This document shows, piece by piece, positions 7,277 through 19,353 of a stretch of 64,000 bases of DNA; position 1 is the stretch's first letter, and every line of letters begins with the position of its first letter. The notes below the pieces were generated by a model. That model was not told the DNA's origin. It saw only the letters and a list, made by a program, of their open reading frames with translations, and did no database searches. The stretch is from contig JAIXWF010000015.1 in assembly GCA_027482185.1 (NCBI GenBank), positions 186,001 through 250,000 of the forward strand. Direction: 5' to 3'. The DNA is from Opitutaceae bacterium. Its GTDB lineage: Bacteria; Verrucomicrobiota; Verrucomicrobiia; Opitutales; Opitutaceae. Made by a program: the position numbers and the translations under genes.

Positions 7277-9100
7277 ATGACCGCCCTGCCCTTGGCCGCC
7301 TTGCTCGGCGGCGTCGATCTGTGGATTTTCGCTTTCTCGTTCGTGACGGTGGTCGTGACCATAGGCATGGGCTTCTGGTCCGCCCGCCAATCGAAGACGG
7401 CGAGCGACTTCTTTGTCGCGGGCCGCTCCGTCTCCGTCGGCTGGAACGCCTCCGCCATCTCCGGCGAATACCTGTCGGCCGCCTCGTTCATGGGCATCGC
7501 CGGCATGGTGATGTCGAGCGGCTACGACGCGCTCTGGTACCCGGTGTGCTACGCCTGCGGTTACCTGTTTTTGCTGCTCTTCATCGCGGGCCCGCTGCGC
7601 CGCTTCGGCGCCTACACGATTCCCGATTTCGCCGAGGGCCGTTTCGATTCGCCGCTCTTCCGCAAGATCGCCGTCTGCTTCGTGCTCTTCATCGGTTTCT
7701 TCTACACGATGCCGCAGATGAAGGGCGCGGGCGTGACCCTCGCGTATATTTTCCCCGGCATGCCGTACTGGGCGGGCGTCGTGCTCGTCGGCGCCGTGAT
7801 CACGTTCAACGTCGCCCTCGGCGGCATGAAGGGCATCACCCTCGTGCAGGCCTTCCAGTACTGGGCGAAGATGTTCGCGATCAGCATCCCCGTCTTCGTG
7901 CTGATGTCGGTCTTCGGCTATTACAACCAGCACATCGGCGCCAACGCCGCCGCGGGCGAACCCGCCGCGATCATCGGCACCGCCAACGCCGACGGCATCG
8001 AACGCAAGCCGCTCGCCGAAAAGGCCCCGAAGGACAACGCGTGGATCGCGCCCTTCGGCCCGCTCACGACCAAGGCCGTCAACGCCGCCGCCGCCGCGCT
8101 GCCCGCGGAGCAACGCGCCGCCTATCTCGAGGAGCACCAGAAACCCTATTCGTTGCTCTACACGTATTCCCTGATCATCGCGCTGGTCTGCGGCACGGCG
8201 GGGTTGCCGCACATCTTGGTGCGGTTCTACACGAACCCCGACGGCGTCGCCGCCAAGAAGACGACGATGTGGGTGATGATCTTGATCGGCATCTTCTACG
8301 TTTTCCCGCCGGTCTTCGGCGTGATCGGCCGCAATCTGATGCCGGAACTCTACGCCGGCGTCGGCGCCAAGGGCACGGACAAGGTCGTGCTCGAATTGCC
8401 GACCTTGCTCACCGCCAAGGGCAGCCTGCTCGGCTCGATCTTGAGCGGCATCACCTGCGCGGGCGCCTTCGCGGCGTTCATGAGCACGTTCAGCGGTTTG
8501 CTCGTTTCAATGACGGGCGCGCTGGCCCACGACGTCTACGGCCGCATGCTGCGGCCGCAGTCGAAGCCCGCGGAACGCATGTTCGCCTTCAAGATCGCGG
8601 CCGTGCTCGTCGGTGCCGTGTCCATCGGCCTCGGCTGCTTCGTCGAATTGCTCGAGATCAACTTCATGGTCGGCCAAGCCTTCGCGATCGCGGCGGCGAG
8701 CTACTTCCCGCTGCTCTTCATGAGCGTGTGGTGGCGCGGCATGACGATGAAGGGCGCGGCCGTGGGCATGCTCACGGGCGGCCTCTGCGCGCTCGTGGCC
8801 GCGGCCCTGACGAACTTCAGCACCCTCGCCCTCGACAAAGGCCCGATGGGCAAGGTGTTTTCCGTCTTCGCCCCGCTGAACAACTTCTGGGCCCAGCACC
8901 CGCTGCTGCGCATCCTCTGCGAACAGCCCGCGATCTGGACGGTGCCGCTCGCCATCACGCTGATGATCGTGGTCTCGAAGGCGACGGCGTCGGAAATCCC
9001 CGGCGACGTGCGGATGAAGATGCTCGTGCTCCACGCGCCCGAGAAACTCGGCCTGAAGCAGGAGTACATCCAGGAACAGCAAGCCGGCGCCGGGCATTGA
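7277..9100 (+). CDS. actP: cation/acetate symporter (sodium:solute symporter family)
   Basis: 607 residues with about thirteen hydrophobic segments, the length of ActP-type symporters. SSS-family signatures are visible near the N-terminus (SDFFVAGRSVSVGWNASAIS, ISGEYLSAASFMGIAGMVM, GYDALWYPVCYACGYLFLLL), and the later PHILVRFYTNPDGVAAKKTT segment is characteristic of acetate/short-chain acid symporters. It imports acetate or similar monocarboxylates with sodium. It is preceded by its DUF485 partner with a strong RBS. An extended soluble loop of about 60-70 residues (AAAGEPAAIIGTANADGIER onward) is longer than I expect for E. coli ActP and may be a lineage-specific insertion. Confidence 0.93.
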   Translation: MTALPLAALLGGVDLWIFAFSFVTVVVTIGMGFWSARQSKTASDFFVAGRSVSVGWNASAISGEYLSAASFMGIAGMVMSSGYDALWYPVCYACGYLFLLLFIAGPLRRFGAYTIPDFAEGRFDSPLFRKIAVCFVLFIGFFYTMPQMKGAGVTLAYIFPGMPYWAGVVLVGAVITFNVALGGMKGITLVQAFQYWAKMFAISIPVFVLMSVFGYYNQHIGANAAAGEPAAIIGTANADGIERKPLAEKAPKDNAWIAPFGPLTTKAVNAAAAALPAEQRAAYLEEHQKPYSLLYTYSLIIALVCGTAGLPHILVRFYTNPDGVAAKKTTMWVMILIGIFYVFPPVFGVIGRNLMPELYAGVGAKGTDKVVLELPTLLTAKGSLLGSILSGITCAGAFAAFMSTFSGLLVSMTGALAHDVYGRMLRPQSKPAERMFAFKIAAVLVGAVSIGLGCFVELLEINFMVGQAFAIAAASYFPLLFMSVWWRGMTMKGAAVGMLTGGLCALVAAALTNFSTLALDKGPMGKVFSVFAPLNNFWAQHPLLRILCEQPAIWTVPLAITLMIVVSKATASEIPGDVRMKMLVLHAPEKLGLKQEYIQEQQAGAGH

Positions 9101-9257
9101 GCGTCGCCGAGGCGACGCTCACGGTTCGGAGTTTGGGGTTTGGAGTTTGGGGTTGGGGTTGGGGTTGGGGTCTCGGATCTTGGGTCTCGGGTTTCGGAGT
9201 TTGGTTTCCGGAATCCGGCGGATCGCTCTCTCAACCCTCAGCTCTCAACTCTCAACT
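9100..9257. repeat. intergenic period-7 repeat block between convergent actP and gpsA
   Basis: Immediately after the actP stop a compact palindrome (AGCGTCGCC/GGCGACGCT, 9100-9119) is followed by G/T-rich heptads of the type GGAGTTT-GGGGTTT-GGAGTTT (about 9127-9215). On the far side lies a complementary-type run of CTCTCAA/CCCTCAG heptads (9226-9257). The right run reaches into the gpsA stop codon (9245-9247), so the last gpsA residues are encoded by it. There is no gene in this gap. It could fold as an RNA hairpin from either strand and act as a bidirectional 3' element. Confidence 0.75.
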
Positions 9258-10285
9258 TGGCGGCGGCCACCGGCGCCGCCACCGGCATGCTCCCGTTTCA
9301 ATTCGCGGGTCATGAGCGCGGCGAGGGCGGCGGCGGGCTTTTTGCCCTGCATCAAGATCGCCTGCATTTCCCGCAAAATCGGGGCGTCGATGCCGCGGGC
9401 GGCGCACAGCTCCGCGAAGGCCTCGGTCGTCTTGTAGCCCTCGACGACCGTCTTGCGGTGCGCGAGCAATTCGTCGACGCCGCGGCCCGCCCCGATTTGC
9501 TGGCCGAAATCGCGGTTGCGGCTCCAACCGCCGTAACAGGTGGCGACGAGGTCGCCGAAGCCGCTGAGGCCGTAAAACGTTTCCGGCCGCGCGCCGAGGG
9601 CCGAACCGACGCGGACCATTTCCGCCAGCGCGCGCGTGAGCAGCGCGGCCTTGGTGTTGTCGCCGAGTTTCAAGCCGTCGCAGCAACCGGCGGCGATCGC
9701 GTAAATGTTCTTCAGGCAGCCGCCGAATTCCGCCCCGGCGAGGTCGTCGCTCGTGTAGATGCGCAGCGTCGGGCCGCTGGCCGCGGTCTGCACGGCCCCG
9801 ACGGCGTCGTCGAGCGGCGCGGCCGCGAGCACCATGGCGGACGGCTGCCCTCGCGCGACCTCGAGGGCGTTGGTCGGGCCGGTGAGCGAACCGACCCGGA
9901 AACCGGGCAGCGTTTCCGCGATGATCTCGGCCGGACGCAAATGGGTGCCGAGTTCGAGGCCCTTCGCGAGGCTCACGAGCAACCGGATGCGGGGCACGGC
10001 CGGCAGCACCTCGCGCAAGCGCAGGCAGGTCGCGCGGAGGGCCTGGGCCGGGCAGGCGAGCAAAACGACATCGGCGTCCGCCAGCGCCGCGGCAAAGTCG
10101 GCCGCAACGCGCACCTCCGGCGGCAACGCAATGCCCGGGAGGTAATCCGCGTTTTCGCGGCGCGCGGCGAGGTCGGCGGCCTGCTCGGGCCGGCGCGGCA
10201 CGAGCGTGACCGCGCGGCCGACGCGGGCGAGATGGAGGGCGAAAGCCGTTCCCCAGGCGCCGGCGCCGATGACCACGAAATTCAT
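9245..10285 (-). CDS. gpsA: NAD(P)H-dependent glycerol-3-phosphate dehydrogenase
   Basis: 346 residues. The N-terminal dinucleotide-binding motif is VVIGAGAWGTAFALHLARVG (4-23). Further signatures are LLACPAQALR, LVSLAKGLELGT, LTGPTNALEVARGQPSA, the conserved GGCLKNIYAIAAG with the catalytic lysine, and ETFYGLSGFGDLVATCYGGWSRNR. The enzyme reduces dihydroxyacetone phosphate to sn-glycerol-3-phosphate for phospholipid synthesis in the cytoplasm. The extreme C-terminus (GGAGGRRQVES) is poorly conserved sequence, and its last codons come from an intergenic heptad repeat. It stands alone, convergent to actP. Confidence 0.96.
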   Translation of the reverse strand: MNFVVIGAGAWGTAFALHLARVGRAVTLVPRRPEQAADLAARRENADYLPGIALPPEVRVAADFAAALADADVVLLACPAQALRATCLRLREVLPAVPRIRLLVSLAKGLELGTHLRPAEIIAETLPGFRVGSLTGPTNALEVARGQPSAMVLAAAPLDDAVGAVQTAASGPTLRIYTSDDLAGAEFGGCLKNIYAIAAGCCDGLKLGDNTKAALLTRALAEMVRVGSALGARPETFYGLSGFGDLVATCYGGWSRNRDFGQQIGAGRGVDELLAHRKTVVEGYKTTEAFAELCAARGIDAPILREMQAILMQGKKPAAALAALMTRELKREHAGGGAGGRRQVES

Positions 10286-10335
10286 GCCGTGGGGTTAATC
10301 ACGGAAACCGGCACGGAGACAAGCAGGGGTCTGAA

Positions 10336-10433
10336 ATAGGACCCATGGGACGGATAGGACTCATGGGACGGATGAGACAGAATAGCTCCGAAGCTATCCG
10401 TCCTATGAGTCCTATCCGTCCCATAAGTCCCAT
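10336..10433. repeat. period-9 palindromic repeat between lysA and gpsA
   Basis: The gap between lysA and gpsA (both minus) holds 9-nt units of the form ATNNGTCCY and its complement. The core arms 10347-10373 and 10396-10422 are inverted copies of each other over 27 nt with a single mismatch, and they extend outwards to about 38 nt with a few more. The 22-nt spacer contains AATAGC/GCTAT. The same nonamer family recurs at 34319-34394. A transcript from either strand would form a long hairpin. It lies downstream of the lysA stop and upstream of the gpsA start in sequence order, so it may act on the promoter region or 3' end of either gene. Confidence 0.85.
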
Positions 10434-10460
10434 CGGAGAAGAAGCCCCCGCCCTACCGCC

Positions 10461-11765
10461 TCACTTCAGAAACGCCGGCACCTTTTCCCCGGCGATCATC
10501 TGCTCGAAGGTCTCGCGCGCGTTGATCAGCTCGAAGGCACTGCCCTTCACGAGCACCTCGGCGGCCATGCCGCGGGTGTTGTAGCGGCTGGCCATGGTGT
10601 AGCCGTAGGCGCCGGCGCTGAGGAAAGCGATGAGCTCGCCCTCGCCGACTTCCTGCAGCTGGCGGTCCTTGGCGAAGCAGTCGCCGCTTTCGCAGATCGG
10701 GCCGACGACATCGGTGACGAGCGCGCGCCGCGACGAATCGCGGTGCACCGGCACGATCTCGTGGTAGCTGTCGTACATCGCGGGCCGCACGAGGTCGTTC
10801 ATTGCGGCGTCGACGATGAGGAAGTTCTTCCCGGCGCCGCGCTTCAGGTGCTCGACCCGGGACAGCAGCGCGCCGGAATTGCCGACCATAAAGCGACCGT
10901 GCTCGAGGAGAATCTTGAGCCCGAGGGGTTGCAGCAGCGGCACGAGGGCCGCGCCGTAGGACTCGGGCGTGAGCGGGCGCTTGTCGGCGGGCTGCGCGTC
11001 CCACCAGGCCTGCTGGCCGCTGGCGAGGGCGTCCTTGTAGATGATCCCCATGCCGCCGCCGATGGAGAAGTAGGTGATGCCGAAACGCGCCTTCAGGTCG
11101 GCGGCGAAGGGCCCGACCTTCTCGACCGCCTCGACGAACGGCGCCACCGAAGTGAGCTGCGAGCCGATGTGCATCTGCACGCCCTTGATCTTGAGATTCG
11201 GGTACTTCGCGGCGGCCTCGTAGGCGGCGGCGGCGTACTTCAGCGGGATGCCGAACTTGTTGTCGCTCTTGCCCGTCGTGATCTTGGCGTGGGTGTGGGC
11301 GTCGACGTCGGGATTCACGCGGATCGCGATCGGGGCCTTCACGCCGAGCTTGCCGGCCACATGGTTGATGCGGGCGAGCTCGGGTTCGCTCTCGACGTGA
11401 AACGAGAAGATCCCGTTTTCCAACGCGAGCGCGATCTCGGCCTCGGTCTTGCCGACGCCCGCGAAGACGCTCGTCTGCACGTTGCCGCCGGCGGCGAGCA
11501 CGCGGCGGATTTCACCGCCGGAAACGAGGTCGAAGCCGGCCCCGAGGTTCGAAAAATGGCGCAGGATCGCGAGGTTGGAATTGGCCTTCATCGCGTAGCA
11601 CAGCTGCGCGTCGAGCCCGGCCAAGCCGCGCTGCAGGCGGCGGAAATTGTCCTCCATCGTCGCCGCGCTGTAGACGTACGTCGGCGTGCCGTAGAGCCCG
11701 GCGACCGCCGCGAGGTCGACGGATTCGCACTGCAGATCGGAACCGGAGTAATGGAAGTGGTGCAT
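10461..11765 (-). CDS. lysA: diaminopimelate decarboxylase
   Basis: 434 residues from ATG 11765, preferred over 11849 because MHHFHYSGSDLQCESVDLAA gives the usual short N-terminus. The alanine-racemase-type PLP barrel has the cofactor lysine in CYAMKANSN (Lys60), then SGGEIRRVL, the INPD-like IRVNPDVDAHTH, GGGMGI for phosphate binding, and VVGPICESGDCFAKDR with the active-site CESGD. It decarboxylates meso-diaminopimelate to L-lysine, the last step of lysine synthesis. No riboswitch-like structure was recognised upstream; the gene is divergent from a small membrane-protein gene. Confidence 0.96.
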   Translation of the reverse strand: MHHFHYSGSDLQCESVDLAAVAGLYGTPTYVYSAATMEDNFRRLQRGLAGLDAQLCYAMKANSNLAILRHFSNLGAGFDLVSGGEIRRVLAAGGNVQTSVFAGVGKTEAEIALALENGIFSFHVESEPELARINHVAGKLGVKAPIAIRVNPDVDAHTHAKITTGKSDNKFGIPLKYAAAAYEAAAKYPNLKIKGVQMHIGSQLTSVAPFVEAVEKVGPFAADLKARFGITYFSIGGGMGIIYKDALASGQQAWWDAQPADKRPLTPESYGAALVPLLQPLGLKILLEHGRFMVGNSGALLSRVEHLKRGAGKNFLIVDAAMNDLVRPAMYDSYHEIVPVHRDSSRRALVTDVVGPICESGDCFAKDRQLQEVGEGELIAFLSAGAYGYTMASRYNTRGMAAEVLVKGSAFELINARETFEQMIAGEKVPAFLK

Positions 11766-11953
11766 GGACGGAGGAGAAAAAGGGCGTGAAAGCGCGGAAC
11801 GTAGCGGCTTTCGCCTTGAAAAAACCACTTCAAATTTCGAAATCCCCAACTGTGTTCCGCGCCTTGTTCAACTTCCGTTCCCGTCCGGCCCTCCGGTTCG
11901 GGCTGCGGCGCGACCAAGGCGGGCGTTTCCGCGATCCGCGTTTCGTCAGTTTC

Positions 11954-12106
11954 ATGAGCAGCAGCAACCGCAAGTCGCTCGACACGGACCTGCACGACAC
12001 CGTGCTCAAGGGCCGGAAGCTCATGCGTTCCCTGCTCAAGCTCGCCCTCTTCGGCGGCGGCGCCTGGGTCGTGCTCGAGAGCGCGCGGGCCCTGTCGGTG
12101 TTTTGA
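11954..12106 (+). CDS. small 50-residue membrane protein, unknown
   Basis: A short ORF starting at ATG 11954 (MSSSNRKSLDTDLHDTVLKG) with a charged N-terminal half and one hydrophobic helix near the C-terminus (LLKLALFGGGAWVVLESA). The ORF track starts it at 11786, but that N-terminal extension looks like non-coding sequence. It may be a small inner-membrane protein divergent from lysA. I recognise no family. The codon pattern resembles neighbouring genes, and a hairpin (12117-12134) follows the stop, which supports a real transcription unit. Confidence 0.5.
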   Translation: MSSSNRKSLDTDLHDTVLKGRKLMRSLLKLALFGGGAWVVLESARALSVF

Positions 12107-12116
12107 ACGACGCGCC

Positions 12117-12134
12117 GATCCCGAAATCGGGATC
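12117..12134 (+). terminator. hairpin after the small membrane-protein gene
   Basis: GATCCCG/CGGGATC form a 7-bp stem with a four-base loop 10 bases past the stop codon. Only a short T run (CGTTTCCC) follows, so it is a weak candidate intrinsic terminator. The rest of the gap to 12307 shows no gene. Confidence 0.35.
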
Positions 12135-12307
12135 CTCGTTTCCCAAGCGCGAACCTCCGCCCCCGTCCGGCCGTGGCCTGAAAGTGGCGACGGAATTTCT
12201 TAGCTCCTGAATTGCCGCCCCTTGCGGCACAGGCGAAACGCCGGCACGGGCGTTGCTAAACGCCGCACCCCCGTCGCGGGCAGGTGCCTGCGACGGACTT
12301 CACCGCC

Positions 12308-13111
12308 ATGAAATCCCTCCGTTTCCTCTTCGTTTTTTCGCTCGCGCTCACGGCCGCCGCCGTCGGTGCCGCGACCGAATCCTTCCGCCTCGACCGCGTC
12401 GGCGTCTCCCGCTTCACCGCGGTCGGCACCGACCGGCTGCTCCGCACCCCGGGGGTCCTGCATCTGGATGGGCGACTCTCCTGGGGCACGCCCCTCGAGC
12501 AGGCCCGCCCCGCCAACGTGCAACCCTTCGTGCTCGGCCGGACTTTGATTCGCCAGGAAGACTGGCTCGCGTACCGCAGCCTCGGCTTCGGCGCGACCGC
12601 CAACTTCCAGCTCGGGGAAGGCTCGGTCGCCTTTGCCGTCGGCGATTCGAACTACTGGGTCGTCGAACCGAACCCCGAGGCGCGCTTTGCCGACGGCGCC
12701 GTGATCAACGTCTCCACCCGCGCCCGGCTCGCCGGCGGCGGCGAACGCGTGACCGCCGGTTTCGTCATCGAGGGCCGCGCCCGCTGGGTGCTCATCCGCG
12801 GCGTCGGCCCCGCGCTCGCGGCCTTCGGCGTCGCCGCCCCGCTCGCCGATCCGTACCTGACGCTCCGCAAAGGCAACCTGATCCAGTACTTCAACGACAA
12901 CTGGAACGAACGACCCCACGCCGCGGCCATCCGCGCCGCGAGCCTGCGCGTCGGCGCGTTTCCATTGCCCGAAGGCGGCAAGGACGCCGCGCTCTTGGTC
13001 GAACTGCAACCCGGCGCCTACACCGTCTCCGTCGAAAGCGTCGGCCCCGCGCCCGCGGCCGGCGAACTGCTCGTGGAAGTTTACCGGGTACCCGATCCGC
13101 AATTCGATTGA
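12308..13111 (+). CDS. secreted protein with the verrucomicrobial C-terminal GFVI/GPAL module
   Basis: 267 residues from ATG 12308, chosen because it begins a signal peptide (MKSLRFLFVFSLALTAAAVG); the track start at 12284 adds eight residues ahead of it. Residues about 20-145 are a beta-rich region of unknown fold. From about residue 148 a module appears with VTAGFVIEGRARWVLIRGVG, LADPYLTLRKGNL, a NDNW turn, SLRVGAFPLPEGGKDAALLV and PGAYTVSVESVG, ending EVY. The same module occurs twice in the 840-residue protein at 27674. Its function is unknown; its repeated C-terminal use in secreted proteins suggests a surface or secretion role. Confidence 0.8.
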   Translation: MKSLRFLFVFSLALTAAAVGAATESFRLDRVGVSRFTAVGTDRLLRTPGVLHLDGRLSWGTPLEQARPANVQPFVLGRTLIRQEDWLAYRSLGFGATANFQLGEGSVAFAVGDSNYWVVEPNPEARFADGAVINVSTRARLAGGGERVTAGFVIEGRARWVLIRGVGPALAAFGVAAPLADPYLTLRKGNLIQYFNDNWNERPHAAAIRAASLRVGAFPLPEGGKDAALLVELQPGAYTVSVESVGPAPAAGELLVEVYRVPDPQFD

Positions 13112-13186
13112 AGCTGCCGGAACGCGAGGGCGCGGGGCCGTGCGGTCGGCATTGACGCCTCCGCCGGCCTTTCGCCGTAGTCGGGC

Positions 13187-14713
<1,527 letters not shown>

Positions 14714-14722
<9 letters not shown>

Positions 14723-14748
14723 TCCGCGCGAAGCGCGGATCATTTCGG
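14714..14748 (+). terminator. perfect 16-bp hairpin spanning the stop codon of the first abgT-like gene
   Basis: Bases 14714-14729 and 14733-14748 are exact inverted copies separated by GAA, and the TGA stop (14720-14722) is in the left arm. No T run follows, so it is not a classical intrinsic terminator. It resembles a REP-type stabilising or attenuating hairpin, and a period-7 repeat block begins right after it. Confidence 0.55.
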
Positions 14749-14750
14749 CG

Positions 14751-14869
14751 GGTTGGGAGTTTGGGGTTCGGGGTTCGGAGTTGCCGGAGGCCAAATCCGG
14801 GCGACCGCGACTTTCTCGATCCGCGGGTTCCCTCTCCAACTCCAAACCCCAAACCCCAAACTCCAAACC
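14751..14869. repeat. period-7 inverted repeat between the tandem abgT-like genes
   Basis: Left arm 14751-14782 is G/T-rich heptads (GGAGTTTGGGGTTCG). Right arm 14838-14869 is the matching CCCCAAA/CTCCAAA heptads. The two 32-nt arms are inverted copies with three mismatches, separated by about 55 nt of unrelated sequence. It fills the gap between the two transporters, which contains no gene. Confidence 0.85.
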
Positions 14870-14916
14870 GATATCCGCGCGCTTGCCTGCGCGCGGAGCC
14901 CGGGCCGTAGTTCCCC

Positions 14917-16452
14917 ATGCCGAATCCTCCGCCCCGGGTTTCGCCGTTCCAACGTCTCCTCGACGGCGTCGAACGCGCCGGCAACGCCCTCCCCCACCCC
15001 GCGACGCTCTTCATTTTGCTCGCCGCGCTCGTGATCGGGCTGTCGGCGCTGTGCCACGCCGCCGGCGTCGCGGTCACGCATCCCGCCACCGGCAAGGTCA
15101 TCACCACCGTCAACCTGCTCTCCGCCGAGGGCCTGCAACGCATGCTCACGGAAGCGGTGCGCAACTTTCTCGCCTACCCGCCGCTCGGCATCTCGCTGAT
15201 GTGCCTGCTCGGCATCGGCATCGCGGAACACTCCGGGCTCATGGGCGCGATGCTGCGGCTCTTCGTCCTCGCCTCGCCCGCCAAACTGGTGACGCCGATG
15301 GTCGTCTTCGCCGGCGTGATGTCGAACGCCGGCAGCGAAGTCGGCTACGTTCTGCTCACGCCGCTGGCCGCCGCGCTCTTCCACGCCCTCGGCCGCCACC
15401 CGATTCTCGGCCTGGCCGCGGCTTTCGCCGGCGTTTCCGGCGGCTACAGCGCCAACCTCGTGATCGGTTCGGTCGACGTGCTGCTCGCCGGCCTCACGCA
15501 GGCCGCGGCGCAGATCGTGAACCCCGCCTACAAGGTCAACGCCCTCGCCAACTGGTACTTCATGGGCGTATCCACGTTTGTCGTGACGGCCGCCGGCACC
15601 TGGGTGACCGAGAAGGTCGTCGCCCCGCGCCTCGGCGCCTACACCGGCACGGCCGCGCGCGAGGAACTGAAGCCGCTCTCCGCCGCGGAAAAACGCGGTC
15701 TCTGGTCCGCGGTCGCCGCCTTCCTCGCGCTCACGGGCTTCGTGCTCTGGGGCGTGCTGCCGGCGGACGGTTTTCTCCTCGATCCGAAGAATCCGCGCTT
15801 CGACCAGTCCGCGTTCATGGTCGGCCTCGGCACGTTCATCTTTCTCTTCGGCCTGTTGCCCGGCGTCGCATACGGACTCGGCGCGGGCACGCTGAAGAAC
15901 GACCACGACATCATGGGCGGCATGACGGCGACGATGAAATCGATGGCGTCGTTCATCGTCCTCGCGTTCTTCGCCGCGCAGTTCATCGCCTACTTCAACT
16001 GGACCAACCTCGGCCTGATCACCGCGGTGCGCGGCGCCGAGGCCATCCAGCATCTCGGCATCGAGAAACAGCCGACGCTCCTGATGGTCGCGCTCGTCGG
16101 CTTTGCGGCGACGGTGAATCTCATCATCAGCAGCGCGTCCGCGAAGTGGGCGCTGCTCGCGCCGATCTTCATCCCGATGTTCATGCTGCTCGGCTATTCG
16201 CCGGAGATGGTGCAAGGCACGTTTCGTATCGGCGACAGCGTGACCAACATCATTACGCCGCTGCTCAGCTACTTCCCGCTCATTCTGACCTTCGTGCAAC
16301 GCTACGAACCGAAGGCCGGCATCGGCACGATGATCGCGACGATGCTGCCCTACACGCTGGCGTTCACCGTCGCTTGGGTCCTGTTGCTGATCGTCTGGCT
16401 GGCCGCCGGCTGGCCCATGGGCCCGGGCGCGCCGCTGTACCTGAAGGGCTGA
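14917..16452 (+). CDS. AbgT-family transporter, copy 2
   Basis: 511 residues, closely related to the preceding gene in every segment: FQRLLDGVERAGNALPHPAT, GIGIAEHSGLMGAMLRLFVL, AGSEVGYVLLTPLAAALFHA, AAFAGVSGGYSANLVIGSVD, SASAKWALLAPIFIPMFMLL, DSVTNIITPLLSYFPLIL. It is therefore a tandem duplicate that has since diverged, for example in loop residues and in the DSV for DSC change near the substrate region. It is probably an inner-membrane transporter of p-aminobenzoyl-glutamate or another amidated or dipeptide-like acid. It is followed by a convergent sdh operon. Confidence 0.93.
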   Translation: MPNPPPRVSPFQRLLDGVERAGNALPHPATLFILLAALVIGLSALCHAAGVAVTHPATGKVITTVNLLSAEGLQRMLTEAVRNFLAYPPLGISLMCLLGIGIAEHSGLMGAMLRLFVLASPAKLVTPMVVFAGVMSNAGSEVGYVLLTPLAAALFHALGRHPILGLAAAFAGVSGGYSANLVIGSVDVLLAGLTQAAAQIVNPAYKVNALANWYFMGVSTFVVTAAGTWVTEKVVAPRLGAYTGTAAREELKPLSAAEKRGLWSAVAAFLALTGFVLWGVLPADGFLLDPKNPRFDQSAFMVGLGTFIFLFGLLPGVAYGLGAGTLKNDHDIMGGMTATMKSMASFIVLAFFAAQFIAYFNWTNLGLITAVRGAEAIQHLGIEKQPTLLMVALVGFAATVNLIISSASAKWALLAPIFIPMFMLLGYSPEMVQGTFRIGDSVTNIITPLLSYFPLILTFVQRYEPKAGIGTMIATMLPYTLAFTVAWVLLLIVWLAAGWPMGPGAPLYLKG

Positions 16453-16457
16453 GCCCA

Positions 16458-16540
16458 GGTGAAAGTTGAAAGTCCCAAGGTGAAAGAATGAGCCCGGCGA
16501 TTCGCCCGGCTTTCAACTTTCACCCTTCAACTGTCAACTT
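16458..16540. repeat. period-7 repeat between convergent abgT-like gene and sdhB
   Basis: Six bases after the transporter stop, GGTGAAA-GTTGAAA heptads begin (16458-16486). The complementary CTTTCAA-CTTTCAC run is at 16510-16540. Exactly inverted 15-nt copies are at 16458-16472 and 16510-16524, and the spacer holds an imperfect GC palindrome. The block ends 25 bases from the sdhB stop, so it sits at the 3' end of both transcription units. Confidence 0.8.
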
Positions 16541-16564
16541 CCCGCCGGCCGCGGCGGCCGGCGT

Positions 16565-17377
<813 letters not shown>

Positions 17378-17419
17378 GGCGGGAAGGGAAACGGAGGGTT
17401 CGGCGGTTTGCGGCGCGGC

Positions 17420-19342
<1,923 letters not shown>

Positions 19343-19353
19343 GGGGCGGAGAG

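Noticed and set aside
9121-9260. Possible CRISPR or minisatellite interpretation of the heptad blocks
   Set aside because: Units are 7 nt with no spacers of uniform length and arms are inverted, so neither a CRISPR array nor a simple tandem satellite.
10345-10584. 79-aa plus-strand ORF in the lysA/gpsA gap
   Set aside because: It is a translation of the period-9 palindrome running into antisense lysA; no independent coding evidence.
11766-11953. Lysine riboswitch upstream of lysA
   Set aside because: No recognisable lysine-aptamer core or long leader structure could be seen in the divergent gap.
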